Of a stretch of DNA of 64,000 bases, positions 1 to 8,828 are shown piece by piece; the stretch's first letter is position 1, and each line of letters starts with the position of its first letter. Origin of the DNA: CAYONZ01 sp964405465 (GTDB lineage: Bacteria; Bdellovibrionota; Bdellovibrionia; Bdellovibrionales; JAMPXM01); NCBI GenBank assembly GCA_964405465.1, contig CAYONZ010000004.1, forward strand, positions 1 through 64,000, read 5' to 3'. Below the pieces are notes generated by a model. It made no database searches. It was not told the DNA's origin and worked only from the letters and a program-made list of their open reading frames with translations. The position numbers were made by a program, and so were the translations under genes.

Positions 1-57
1 CTGAACAGCTATCGAGTTCTGATTTCAGATCAATGCTCACAGGGTGGTGGAAAATGA
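1..57 (+). CDS. C-terminal end of an upstream gene (partial)
   Basis: Frame 1 is open from the window edge to a TGA at 55-57 and encodes a short tail ending SQGGGK. The TGA overlaps the ATG at 54 of the next gene in an ATGA junction, which is typical of translationally coupled genes. Too little of the protein is visible to name it. From its position it is probably another member of the gliding-motor cluster, but that is inference only. Confidence 0.55.
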   Translation: MNSYRVLISDQCSQGGGK

Positions 58-3000
58 GAACACCATTTTGGTCGCTACAAGTCGTTTGCACCTTGGTGAT
101 GTTTTTGATGCCATTGCGGAGTTCCTCGCAGGTCTTGAAGGAGCGAACACTGCGAGAAATGCAGCAGGATTTGCAAAAAACTGAAAGTTCCATCCGCCTA
201 ACCAAAGAGAAGATTCGAAATCCACAGGATGTTCAGTATTTGCCAGATATGTATTTTATGTTGGCCGAGTTTCAGGTGACTCAGGCGAGACTCATGTATG
301 CGATTAAAAGAGAGAGATTCGCAAAGACGCCGATAAATGAACTCGACTTTACCAATGAACGGCGCCCGAAGCTCGAGGCCATTGAAACATATAAAACAAT
401 TGAAGATCGTTTTCCGCAGTACAAGAGCCTCGACAAAGTCTATTTCTTCATGGCGCATGAATTTCGTGAGCTCAATGATGAAGATAATGCGCTGAAGTCG
501 TATAAAAAACTAATTGAAAAATTTCCGCAAAGCACCTACTGGGATGAGTCTCAGGTCGCAGTGGGAAACATTTTCTTCCAAAAAAAGGATTTTGATTTTG
601 CACTTGAACAATTTGGTGAAATTCTAAAGCGTCCAGTTGGACCAATGACGGCTTTGGCGCATTATAAGCGAGGTTGGTGCTATATCAATAAGTCGGATTG
701 GTTAAAGGCCATGGACTCTTTTGTTCAGGTCTTCGACGCCCAAGCCGCTGGATCTTCATCCGGCGAAGGCTCGACGGTTGCGGCCGATTTGAAACGATCC
801 GATGTGAGCTCAGATGCTCGGTCTGATGTTCGTGAGGAGGCTTTGGTTGCGAGTGTTCAACCGTTTTCTGAGCTCAAACCAGAGGAACTTCGCAATCGCC
901 CCCAGTATTTAAAACCGATTTCTTTCTATAGATCTCTAGCGTTTGATAAGTCTAGCTTTCGTAAAGTTCTGTCTCGCTTGGCCAAACGTCTCGCAATTAA
1001 AGATCGCAATGCCGAAAGTGCGGAGGCCTATTTTGAATTGATGCGTCTTTCGGACGAGGCTCGGGATCGTCGGGAAGCTCTTGAAAGTTTTTATGAGAAA
1101 TTTAAAAAAGCCAAGCTATCAAATTTTCCACAGCAGGCGAGCTCCGAAGTGCGTGAGACCATTCGGCTCACTGAAGAAGAGAATCACTTGAATCCAAAGA
1201 AAGCTGTGGGAATTGAACGCTATGAAGTCGTGTTGCGAGACATCGCAACGAGCTTGCATCTGCAGGGAATGAAGACCAAACGAATTGAAGATCTACAGCA
1301 GGCGGTATTGTCGTATGATGATTACCTGAGTGCTTTTGCAAACTCAAAATATCGTGGTGTCATCTTGATCAATAAAGCCGAAGCGCTCTTTCACATGAAT
1401 CGGTTTGTTGAGTCTGGTGAAATGTATGAACGAATATCGCAGTCTCTTGCAAAAAATCATCGGCGAAAAAGAGAGATGCTTTCGTCGTCGGTACAATCCT
1501 ATATAGAAGGACTCAAGGATGTAGAGAAGGTTTCCCTTTTAGAGAAAGTTCAGGGACGAGCCGGGTTGCGTGCCGTGGGTGAAGAATTGATAAAAGACTT
1601 TCCGCGCGATCAGGCGGTGGTTTCAATTCGGTTCAATATCGCCAAGAGTTTTTATGATGAAGGACGATTTGATAGAGCCATCAACTTGTTGCGAGCGTTC
1701 TTAAAAATGTATCCGACAAGTAGTCAGGCTGAGCAAACAGCGCTTCTTTTGCTCGATTGTTTTTATCAGCAGGAGAAACTGAAAGAGCTAGTGGCTGAGG
1801 CTCAAACTCTGCGTCGTGATCCGACCTTGCCTTCGAAGGTTAAGATGAGTGTTGAAACAGTTATGCAGCAAGCTCAAATGAAAAAGGTAAAGAGCTTAGC
1901 TGGAGACTTCAATTCGAAAAGCTATGCGGATAAGTTTTTGCAATTCGCAAAAAACAATAAGGGTTCGCCATTGGGAGAGACCGCGCTCTACGAAGCTTAT
2001 CTTTCCCTGCGCGCGAACAATGATTTGAAAGCATTTGATGTCGGAGAAACTTTTTTGACTCAATATTCAAGGTCACAGACAGCGAAACCTGTTTTGGTGT
2101 CAATGGTTGAGATGGCTCTGATCATGGCTGATTTTAGAAGGGCCGCAAATTATTATGAGGCGTTTAGCCAGAGCTATCATGATGATCCTGCCGCGCAGGA
2201 GTACCAAATCCAAGCTCTAAATCTATATGAGTTGATGGGTGACGTTAGCGATGCCGCAAACATCGCTCTACAGATGAAGGACATTGATCGAGCGGCACAA
2301 AATTATTTGAAGGGTGGGCAGTGGAAAGATCTGGTCAAAATTGGAGCGACACTCTCGGGACTAAAGGGACTCTATTATCAAGGCTTAGGCCTCTATAGAC
2401 AAGGAGCGAAGAGCGAAGGGCTGGGGCTTTTGATGAGGGCAACGCAAGCGAGCCCAGCAGATGTGAACGAAAAAGTGATGGCTGCACATGCTGGCTACTT
2501 AGTGGCACTCGAGTCGTTTGCAGGGTTTTCAGTGATCGGAAGAGCAAGTCAAATTACGCCACAGTTGATTCAACAAAAAGTCGAATCACTGCAGAAGTTG
2601 GACCAAGCTCTACAGGTGATAACGGCTCTTGGGGTTGGGCGGTGGACGATTGCTTCATTGTACCTTTCAGGCCGAGCCAATACCGAGATGGCACAGTTCT
2701 TTAAAAACGGCACACCTCCCACAGGACTTTCGAAGGACCAGTTTTTGAAGGTGGTGGGACCAAGAATTGCGGAGTTTGAGAAAGCAGCAAGTGTTCATTA
2801 TAGCAATTGCCTTCAAAGCGCTGAACAATACGAGGTCTTCACGCGGTTTGTTGATGGCTGTCGGTCTCTTGGCAAAATCGAGGTGAGTGAATCACAAGAG
2901 GTTCGGGTGGTCTTAAAGGCCCAAAGTCGAGATACAGTTGAAGTGCAAAATATTCGCAAGCAGTTGAGCAAAGATCCGCGCAGCATTGCTCTTTTGAATT

Positions 3001-3323
3001 CTTTGGCGAATGAGTATGTCAAAAATCAAGATTTTGCCGCCGCATTTGCTGTTTTTGGTAGAATGCAGAATATCGAACCACGAAATTCAAGTTTTAAATC
3101 TTCTCAGGGAATTCTCATGATTTACATGAATAACTTAGAAGCGGCCCAAGAGAACTTTCAGGTGGCGATCAAAATAAATGATCACGATAGAGGAGCCTTA
3201 TGGGGGTTAGCTGCGCTTTCTAAAAAGTTTGAATTTCAGAAAAACTTCGCAAAGTTTTTTACCCTCGCCAAATCGCAGGGTCCACTGGAGGGAATCACCC
3301 ATCCTTGGATCAAATCTTTGTAA
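54..3323 (+). CDS. Large exported TPR-repeat protein of the gliding-motor cluster
   Basis: About 1,090 residues. The ATG at 54 is preferred over an ATG at 33 because it follows a purine-rich ribosome site (GGTGG), overlaps the previous stop as ATGA, and starts a clean signal peptide (basic start, hydrophobic segment to about residue 20, then RSSSQ). Most of the rest is helical tetratricopeptide-like repeats, for example around residues 120-230 (pattern AxxxYKxxxxKFPxS), 410-480, 520-620 and near the C-terminus. It is likely periplasmic or outer-membrane associated. It is followed by an FHA/TonB-like protein and TolQ/ExbD homologues, the arrangement of Myxococcus Glt/Agl gliding motors, which include periplasmic TPR proteins (GltD/GltE/GltI class). 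The exact orthologue cannot be settled by eye. Confidence 0.75.
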   Translation: MRTPFWSLQVVCTLVMFLMPLRSSSQVLKERTLREMQQDLQKTESSIRLTKEKIRNPQDVQYLPDMYFMLAEFQVTQARLMYAIKRERFAKTPINELDFTNERRPKLEAIETYKTIEDRFPQYKSLDKVYFFMAHEFRELNDEDNALKSYKKLIEKFPQSTYWDESQVAVGNIFFQKKDFDFALEQFGEILKRPVGPMTALAHYKRGWCYINKSDWLKAMDSFVQVFDAQAAGSSSGEGSTVAADLKRSDVSSDARSDVREEALVASVQPFSELKPEELRNRPQYLKPISFYRSLAFDKSSFRKVLSRLAKRLAIKDRNAESAEAYFELMRLSDEARDRREALESFYEKFKKAKLSNFPQQASSEVRETIRLTEEENHLNPKKAVGIERYEVVLRDIATSLHLQGMKTKRIEDLQQAVLSYDDYLSAFANSKYRGVILINKAEALFHMNRFVESGEMYERISQSLAKNHRRKREMLSSSVQSYIEGLKDVEKVSLLEKVQGRAGLRAVGEELIKDFPRDQAVVSIRFNIAKSFYDEGRFDRAINLLRAFLKMYPTSSQAEQTALLLLDCFYQQEKLKELVAEAQTLRRDPTLPSKVKMSVETVMQQAQMKKVKSLAGDFNSKSYADKFLQFAKNNKGSPLGETALYEAYLSLRANNDLKAFDVGETFLTQYSRSQTAKPVLVSMVEMALIMADFRRAANYYEAFSQSYHDDPAAQEYQIQALNLYELMGDVSDAANIALQMKDIDRAAQNYLKGGQWKDLVKIGATLSGLKGLYYQGLGLYRQGAKSEGLGLLMRATQASPADVNEKVMAAHAGYLVALESFAGFSVIGRASQITPQLIQQKVESLQKLDQALQVITALGVGRWTIASLYLSGRANTEMAQFFKNGTPPTGLSKDQFLKVVGPRIAEFEKAASVHYSNCLQSAEQYEVFTRFVDGCRSLGKIEVSESQEVRVVLKAQSRDTVEVQNIRKQLSKDPRSIALLNSLANEYVKNQDFAAAFAVFGRMQNIEPRNSSFKSSQGILMIYMNNLEAAQENFQVAIKINDHDRGALWGLAALSKKFEFQKNFAKFFTLAKSQGPLEGITHPWIKSL

Positions 3324-3443
3324 GCAAAAACAATTCTGACCAAGATCCTGGCGTGAGGCCCGATTGGACCTGAGAGCATTGGGAGTGTTGGACAAACTGC
3401 AACTCCATCTTGGCCGTCTAGATCCCATTCACTAGACTATTCA

Positions 3444-5594
3444 ATGACTCAAAATCGACCGAAATGTGAATTGAAGATGGTGAAAAATTATTTAATTGGA
3501 GTCAAAGTTTTTGAACGAGACCAGCTTGTGGGGCAATTTCGCTTTCACAAGTTTCCGGTGATCTTTGGGCGAAGCCCACAGTGCCATTTGCCTTTGCCAA
3601 AATTTAGTTTCCTAAGTGCCAACCATGGATCGCTCACGATGCAAGGGTCGAAGCTCTTGGTCTCAGACCTAGAGAGTACGAATGGCATTTTGTTTATGGG
3701 TGAGCGACTGGCCTCGAAGGCGTTTGATGGTGAGGCCGAGTTTGAAGTCGGTGCATTGCGCTTTGAAGTGAAGTGCGAGGAGATCGCAGGACTCAGTCGC
3801 CATCTGGAGCACACGGTGGTTGTAGTCAATACACCGAAAACACAGTCTTCAAATGCTCAGGCAGAGATTGCTGTGGCTCCATCAGCACAGCAAGTATCGC
3901 GTACCGCACCGGTGGTCGCAGAACCTAAGCGCCTAAGTGATCTCGGTAAAGCGAGTCCCCCCAGAGAATCGGTCACAAAAAATTCTCCAACGGCGCAGAG
4001 GGCTTCGCCAGCGGGGCAGGAGTTTGTGCAAGAGCAAACGATTTCGCGTATCGCTGAGGGAGATTTTGTAGATGAAGCTGGGGTCACGCACTACAAATCT
4101 GTTGGGTTTGAGCTGGAGTATGACCCTGCTGTGACTAAACTAAGATCACATGATTTTTCTCTGCAGGGTATGATCACTTGGGGCGGTGATGTTTTTGATG
4201 TTCGGCAGTTTCTACGTGGTGATGCGATTGTATTGGGAAATAATCCTCTCGAACCGATTTATCTGCCATCGGTCGTAGGGCGAATGCACTTTGGTCGATT
4301 TTTTAAAAAACTGGCAGAGATACGTATTCCTAAAAAATTTAAGTGGTCGTTTTCTCGGCAGGGAGAGCATTACGATATTCGTGAATGTGTGAGTGCAAAC
4401 TGGGTGCAAGAGCGCTCCGCTGATTTTGCGTTAACGCTTGCTCTTGGTGACAGTGTCTCAATTGAGCTTGGTTATGAAATTGCCTTACATTTGTTCTATG
4501 TTGAAATTCCTCGTCCACTCGTAAAACGAACGTTGATCGAAAATCGGGAGGAGTTCAAAAAGTCGATCGTGACCTCGATGATTGTGCATGGCTTTATAGC
4601 TGTATTGGCGATGACCTCTGCACCGAAAGAAAAGACTGTGCATATTGAAGGGGTCAAAGATCGATATGCAAAACTCATTGTGGAACCGCCACCTGTCGTG
4701 GCGGTGGTGCCGACACCTCCGCCACCAACTCCGACCCCAACACCTACACCACAAGTTGCCGAGCAACCGACGCCTCAGCCTAAGCCGATTGCAACTCCAG
4801 AACCACCTAAAAAAATAGCGAAGAAACCAGAGCCGAAGCCTGTTGAAAAAGTGGTGAAGAAAACTGAGACGGTACCAAAACAAAAAGTGGTCAAGTCAGA
4901 ACCGACACCACAAGTGGCCAAACAGTCGACAGAGCCTGAGCAAAAGGCACCAGAATCTAAGCCCGACCAGAGTCAGTTGGCCGCAGAAAGCCTGCTCGCC
5001 GCTCTTGGCAATGTGCCTTCGCCCGCACAAGCGAACTCTAAGCCTGTAAAAATCGATGCTTCGGCGAAGACGATGGGAACTTCTTCTGGGCAAATGGCAC
5101 AAAATGGAAGTCTAGAGTTGGCCCAATCGCTGAAAGGGCGAATGCCTGCGGCCTCGCTTGGAAACGGTGGCAATGCAATGGCGCAAGCTGGTTCACGGGG
5201 ATTTTCTGACAAGGGTATAGGCGGACTAGCAGGTAAGCGAAAGGTGGAGGGATCTGTTGTGGGTTCGCCAAGTTTTGCTGCTGCGACCAAGGGACCTCAG
5301 GGGCTCACGCAAAAAGAAATTATGAATGAGATCAACAAAGTCGTACGCGATATTCAGCAATGCTATGAAAAGGCACTGTTCAAAGACGCAAATGTTTCTG
5401 GAAGAGTCGAGTATGAATGGACCATCGATCCCAAAGGTCATGTTTTGGAGGCCTCTGTCAAAAAATCAGATGTGGCCGGTGGCGACCTGTTGAATAACTG
5501 TGTTTTAAATGTCATTCGAAAAATCAATTTTCCATCGGCTAAAAATGGTCAAGAAACCATTGCCACCATTGGATTTCCATTCGGAAAGAACTAA
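3444..5594 (+). CDS. FHA-domain, TonB-like transmembrane protein (GltG-like)
   Basis: 716 residues. Residues about 18-105 form an FHA domain with the expected FGRS, SANHG and STNG phosphothreonine-binding motifs. A second globular stretch lies at about 215-360, a single membrane span near 375-390 (SMIVHGFIAVLAM), then a Pro/Lys-rich periplasm-spanning linker (about 415-510) and a C-terminal TonB-like domain (about 615-716) of the type annotated as AgmX/PglI C-terminal, with a QCYEKAL helix. FHA at the cytoplasmic end plus TonB-like at the periplasmic end is the architecture of GltG-type proteins that link an ExbB/ExbD motor to outer structures. No good ribosome site precedes the first ATG; an internal ATG at 3477 would also keep the FHA domain, so the start is uncertain. 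Confidence 0.75.
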   Translation: MTQNRPKCELKMVKNYLIGVKVFERDQLVGQFRFHKFPVIFGRSPQCHLPLPKFSFLSANHGSLTMQGSKLLVSDLESTNGILFMGERLASKAFDGEAEFEVGALRFEVKCEEIAGLSRHLEHTVVVVNTPKTQSSNAQAEIAVAPSAQQVSRTAPVVAEPKRLSDLGKASPPRESVTKNSPTAQRASPAGQEFVQEQTISRIAEGDFVDEAGVTHYKSVGFELEYDPAVTKLRSHDFSLQGMITWGGDVFDVRQFLRGDAIVLGNNPLEPIYLPSVVGRMHFGRFFKKLAEIRIPKKFKWSFSRQGEHYDIRECVSANWVQERSADFALTLALGDSVSIELGYEIALHLFYVEIPRPLVKRTLIENREEFKKSIVTSMIVHGFIAVLAMTSAPKEKTVHIEGVKDRYAKLIVEPPPVVAVVPTPPPPTPTPTPTPQVAEQPTPQPKPIATPEPPKKIAKKPEPKPVEKVVKKTETVPKQKVVKSEPTPQVAKQSTEPEQKAPESKPDQSQLAAESLLAALGNVPSPAQANSKPVKIDASAKTMGTSSGQMAQNGSLELAQSLKGRMPAASLGNGGNAMAQAGSRGFSDKGIGGLAGKRKVEGSVVGSPSFAAATKGPQGLTQKEIMNEINKVVRDIQQCYEKALFKDANVSGRVEYEWTIDPKGHVLEASVKKSDVAGGDLLNNCVLNVIRKINFPSAKNGQETIATIGFPFGKN

Positions 5595-5631
5595 TTCGCT
5601 CGTGTCCACTTAATCCTCGCCATTGGTCTTG

Positions 5632-5661
5632 TTGTTCTTGCTTGTACGACAGAGATATACT
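5632..5661 (+). promoter_or_regulatory. Possible sigma70-type promoter before the TolQ-like gene
   Basis: TTGTTC at 5632-5637 and TATACT at 5656-5661 are separated by 18 nt, about 100 nt before the TolQ-like start, in the only sizeable gap of the motor cluster. The -35 match is weak, so this is a suggestion only. Confidence 0.3.
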
Positions 5662-5765
5662 GGAGCCAGTGAATTCGATGTCTTAACGTTGCAGCTCCTG
5701 TAAATAGCAATTGTTTAGTCAACGACACTAAAGCAGTGAAAAATTAGCGAAGAAGGCGGAGAAAC

Positions 5766-6422
5766 ATGTCGGGCGGAATCGGAGAATTTGGCAAGATATT
5801 TATTGATCATTGGTATATCATGTTTCCGATTGCAGGCTGTTCAGCCGCGGGGATTGCAATAGTCGTTGAGCGAACCATGACCTTTAAGGCTGCCTCGTCA
5901 GTCAACAAAGATGAGCTTCTGCGATTTATTCAGACCTACTGTATGCAGGGGCAGGCGCAACAGGCTCTGAAGGCCGTCTCGCAAAGCAAGGGGCCATTGC
6001 CCAATATTGTGCGCGCCGGAATTTCGGCCGTAGTGAATGGCAAGTCTCCTGAAGAAGTACAGACAGCTATGGACGCAGTCGCATTGCGCGAAATCCCGAG
6101 GTTGGGTCGACGCATCGATTTGCTCTCTGCACTTGCTAACGTCGCTGTTCTTTTGGGTCTCTTGGGTACCGTGACAGGTATGATCGGAGCCTTTCGCGCA
6201 GTGGGTGAACTGCCTCCTGCAGAAAAAGCAACTGTGCTTGCAAAAGAAATTTCAACGGCAATGAATGCGACAGGTCTTGGTCTATTGGTTTCAATTGTAC
6301 TTTTTGCTTGTTGGGGATTTTTAACTTCATGGTCACAGCAGATCATTGATGATGTGCATGAAGCCAGTGTCTCGACATTGAATTTTATTTTAACCAATAA
6401 AGACAAGATATTTAGAGGTTGA
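5766..6422 (+). CDS. MotA/TolQ/ExbB-family proton-channel protein (AglR/AglX-like)
   Basis: 218 residues, usual TolQ/ExbB length. The start is fixed by the strong site AAGGCGGAG before the ATG. Three hydrophobic spans are visible: about 18-38, about 115-140 (a LLGLLGTVTGMIGAF motif typical of the family) and about 165-188 (ATGLGLLVSIVLF). The cytoplasmic loop carries the charged helices between spans 1 and 2. TolQ/ExbB proteins form the pentameric stator through which protons flow with an ExbD/TolR dimer. One base separates it from the first ExbD-like gene and a second follows, matching the one-TolQ, two-TolR composition of the Myxococcus AglRQS gliding motor. Assignment to gliding rather than Tol-Pal or TonB energisation rests on the FHA/TonB and TPR neighbours. 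Confidence 0.85.
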   Translation: MSGGIGEFGKIFIDHWYIMFPIAGCSAAGIAIVVERTMTFKAASSVNKDELLRFIQTYCMQGQAQQALKAVSQSKGPLPNIVRAGISAVVNGKSPEEVQTAMDAVALREIPRLGRRIDLLSALANVAVLLGLLGTVTGMIGAFRAVGELPPAEKATVLAKEISTAMNATGLGLLVSIVLFACWGFLTSWSQQIIDDVHEASVSTLNFILTNKDKIFRG

Positions 6423-6423
6423 T

Positions 6424-6870
6424 ATGGCTGGCGGTGGGGGCAATGAACCGAATTTAACGCCGTTTATTGATTTGTTTTCGGTGTTGATTTGCTTTTTGCT
6501 GATGACGGCCGCTTGGCTTCAACTTGAATCGATGCAGACCAATATTGAAAAGGCAACGACTTCGAGTACGCCAAGTTCACCTCCACCAGAGAACAAACCT
6601 GAAGAAAAAAAGGTTCAGCTCAGTGTGATGATCTACTCAGATCGAATCATCGCCAAAGAAGATGATCGAGAGACAGTTATTCAAAACATGCCAGACGGAT
6701 TTGATCGCCCAGCTCTACAAACGCTTCTTGCGCAATGGAAGGCCCGTTTCCCTGAGAAAAGAGATGTCGTTTTGACTTCAGATAAATCTGCTGTGTATGG
6801 CGATCTGATTTCGATGTACGATTTTTTGATTGAGGCTGACTTTCCAGATGTGGGTATTAGTCCAAATTGA
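6424..6870 (+). CDS. ExbD/TolR-family motor protein, first copy
   Basis: 148 residues. A short cytoplasmic N-terminus with a Gly run leads to a single span at about 12-33 containing the family's proton-carrying aspartate (D16 in NLTPFIDLFSVL). A Pro/Glu/Lys-rich linker (about 45-62) and a small periplasmic TolR-type domain follow. It starts one base after the TolQ-like gene stop, so both are surely cotranscribed and probably translationally coupled. It should pair with the upstream channel protein and couple proton flow to movement of the TonB-like partner. Confidence 0.82.
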   Translation: MAGGGGNEPNLTPFIDLFSVLICFLLMTAAWLQLESMQTNIEKATTSSTPSSPPPENKPEEKKVQLSVMIYSDRIIAKEDDRETVIQNMPDGFDRPALQTLLAQWKARFPEKRDVVLTSDKSAVYGDLISMYDFLIEADFPDVGISPN

Positions 6871-6929
6871 ATATTTCGTAAGAAAAACCAGTAAGCTCGT
6901 TGGTGATTGTCTGTGAATAGAGGTGAACA

Positions 6930-7502
6930 ATGGCAAGTGACAGAATCAAAGGCTCGGCTGATCGACTGGTCACTGTTCCGGGTTACCATATTCACCCTCA
7001 ATATGATCTCGTACATCTTCGTCATTTGCTGACTGAGCGTCGACACCGAAAGAAAGGGTTTGCACTTAATCTTGCGCCGATGGTGGACATGTTTTCAATA
7101 TTGGTCATCTATTTGATCATGAACTTTTCTTCGTCCGGCGAAATATTTTTTGTAAGTAAACAAGTGGCATTGCCAAAAGCAAGCCGTGGAACCGAAATGA
7201 AAAGCTTTCCGATTATTTCTATTGTCGGTGAACAGGTGATCTTTGATGCTGAAGAGGTCGACGGCGAAAAAAGTGTCACGGTGTCAGAACTCAATGACAT
7301 GCGAGTGCCACAGCTTCGCCAAAAACTTCGGACCCTAAAAAGAATCGAAGCCCAACTCCAAAACGATCGACCAAAGGGGCAAGTTAATCTTCAAGCCGAT
7401 ATAAAAACCCCTGTTGATGAGGTGAAGAAAGTGATGCGGGTTTTGATTGAAGAGGGTTGGACAGGTATCAACTTTATTGTCGAACCACACAATAAGAAAT
7501 AG
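6930..7502 (+). CDS. ExbD/TolR-family motor protein, second copy
   Basis: 190 residues, with the site AGAGGTG before the ATG. It has a longer cytoplasmic N-terminus than the first copy (about 45 residues, many His and Arg), then a span at about 46-67 carrying the conserved aspartate (D53 in NLAPMVDMFSIL), and a periplasmic domain. Two different ExbD-like proteins beside one TolQ-like protein is the layout of the AglRQS motor, where AglQ and AglS both serve one AglR. The 59-nt gap to the previous gene lacks a terminator. Confidence 0.82.
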   Translation: MASDRIKGSADRLVTVPGYHIHPQYDLVHLRHLLTERRHRKKGFALNLAPMVDMFSILVIYLIMNFSSSGEIFFVSKQVALPKASRGTEMKSFPIISIVGEQVIFDAEEVDGEKSVTVSELNDMRVPQLRQKLRTLKRIEAQLQNDRPKGQVNLQADIKTPVDEVKKVMRVLIEEGWTGINFIVEPHNKK

Positions 7503-7504
7503 CT

Positions 7505-7540
7505 TAGCGAGTGTTCCCATTTGGCTGGACACGCCCTAAC
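7505..7540. repeat. Short inverted repeat with ends like the 161-bp element; possible terminator
   Basis: TTAGCGAGTGTTCC (7505-7518) faces GGACACGCCCTAA (7528-7540) across a 9-nt loop. The right side is identical to the last 12 bases of the 161-bp repeat plus its flanking A; the left side is a degenerate version of the other end. A run of seven T at 7550-7556 follows, so it could terminate the plus-strand motor operon. It sits between convergent genes, like the full copies. Confidence 0.5.
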
Positions 7541-7545
7541 ACATT

Positions 7546-7845
7546 CTATTTTTTTTCGCTTTTCAGAATCTTTGCGGAATCGAAATACGCCGGCAGTTCC
7601 TCTAGAATATCTTGGCGAAACGAAGTGCGTAGTGGGATCTTGTCATTTAATGAGTTCTTCTTACGAGCCAGCATATTGATGCGGTCGTCAGAGAGCAGTT
7701 CTCCTTTGATTTGCACATCATCTAGATCGACCTTAGCGCCTGGGCTCTTGTTTTGCGCAAAGGCTGAACAGGACAGCCCTACCAGGCAAAGAAAGAGACA
7801 GGGCAAGAGGCAGCAACGAGTCGCAAGGAGGGCGCAAAGTCTCAT
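7546..7845 (-). CDS. Small exported protein next to the motor cluster
   Basis: 99 residues. A hydrophobic Cys-rich signal peptide (to about residue 30, ending SAFAQ) precedes a compact charged domain with KVDLDDVQIKGEL and a Leu/Arg-rich tail. I recall small proteins of this kind beside Glt/Agl genes in myxobacteria, but the match is from memory of a motif only. Its ATG lies inside the ATGA overlap with the upstream 328-residue gene, so the two are translationally coupled. It faces the ExbD gene tail to tail, 43 nt apart. Function unknown. Confidence 0.7.
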   Translation of the reverse strand: MRLCALLATRCCLLPCLFLCLVGLSCSAFAQNKSPGAKVDLDDVQIKGELLSDDRINMLARKKNSLNDKIPLRTSFRQDILEELPAYFDSAKILKSEKK

Positions 7846-8828
7846 CTTAGCGTTTCTCCCATTAAATAAAAATCGGTTGGTTTAATCTGTACGTTTTGCT
7901 TTTGTTGAAAATCCAATTTGAGCACGGCTGCCCATATCTGCATTTTTTTGTCAGCACCAAGCTGCAATGGTCGCGCGCGGTAAGTGATCAAGATCACATT
8001 TTCATTCTGGCGATGTGAGAAATCAAGTCGATGTTGCACATCCGTGAGAGATGCTGGTGGTGGAGAGTCTGGCATAGTGTAAGCGTCTGGTTTGACGAGT
8101 ATGATTTGATTGAGATTGAATGTCCACGCTTCATTGGCACAAGGAAATGACGGATTATCGAGTTTTAGAAGTTCAAATTTGTTAATCTGATCTTCGGCCA
8201 TTTCTTTATCTGGCTCTCTGGGATTGGTCCCGATCTGGAATTCACGTCGATTGGTCATGCCGTCACCGTCAAGATCGAAATCAAGATCATATTCAGTCGG
8301 ATTTGTTCCCCGAACGATTTCAATAAAGTCGGGAATTCCATCATGGTCAGAGTCGATGCCGCTGGCACCTGAGTCTGTGGGGTGATTCAGGTTCAATGCG
8401 GCACGGTCACAGTCGGAGACATTGAGATCGTTTGGTGATCCGGAGCAAGCGTAGGATACAGACCCACATTGTGTTGGGCCTCCCAGAGACATACAAATGG
8501 AGTCGAGAAGATGTGCCACTGTTCTTGGGTTGTGAGGATCAAGTCCAAGAGCACGCTCCTCTGAATCAGGAATTCCATCCATGTCAGAATCAGCAAGCCA
8601 TTGGCCATGCCGCAGAACTGCCGTGAGGTTTGTGACGGTGAAATCACCGAGAGTATAGGGAAGATTTAAGTTTCGACTGACACAAAACTCACCTTTGTTT
8701 TCAAGTGAGGCCGCCTGCGATGCCAGTTGAATGGTTTCGAGTTTGGTTTGTGCGCAGTTATTGTAGCTGGTAGCTAAAATAAACGAGGCAAAACTCAAAA
8801 TAAAAAACGGCAGAATTTTCGAATTCAA
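7842..8828 (-). CDS. Secreted or lipid-anchored protein with thrombospondin-3-like calcium repeats
   Basis: 328 residues from a TTG start, chosen because AAAGGAA lies about 8 nt upstream and it gives a good export signal. The signal region ends in SYNNCAQ: a possible lipoprotein cysteine (C25) with Asn rather than Gly, Ala or Ser before it. The middle has several Asp-rich loops of the type DSDMDGIPDSEE, DSDHDGIPDFIE and DLDGDGMTNRRE, each followed by GxDP or GTNP. These are the calcium-binding repeats seen in thrombospondin type 3 and many bacterial surface proteins. The C-terminal third (about 220-328) is a separate mixed domain. It is coupled to the downstream small protein by an ATGA overlap. 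Confidence 0.75.
   Translation of the reverse strand: MNSKILPFFILSFASFILATSYNNCAQTKLETIQLASQAASLENKGEFCVSRNLNLPYTLGDFTVTNLTAVLRHGQWLADSDMDGIPDSEERALGLDPHNPRTVAHLLDSICMSLGGPTQCGSVSYACSGSPNDLNVSDCDRAALNLNHPTDSGASGIDSDHDGIPDFIEIVRGTNPTEYDLDFDLDGDGMTNRREFQIGTNPREPDKEMAEDQINKFELLKLDNPSFPCANEAWTFNLNQIILVKPDAYTMPDSPPPASLTDVQHRLDFSHRQNENVILITYRARPLQLGADKKMQIWAAVLKLDFQQKQNVQIKPTDFYLMGETLR

Noticed and set aside
4485..4883. Minus-strand frame rich in Arg and Trp
   Set aside because: Shadow of the proline-rich linker of the FHA-TonB gene on the other strand.
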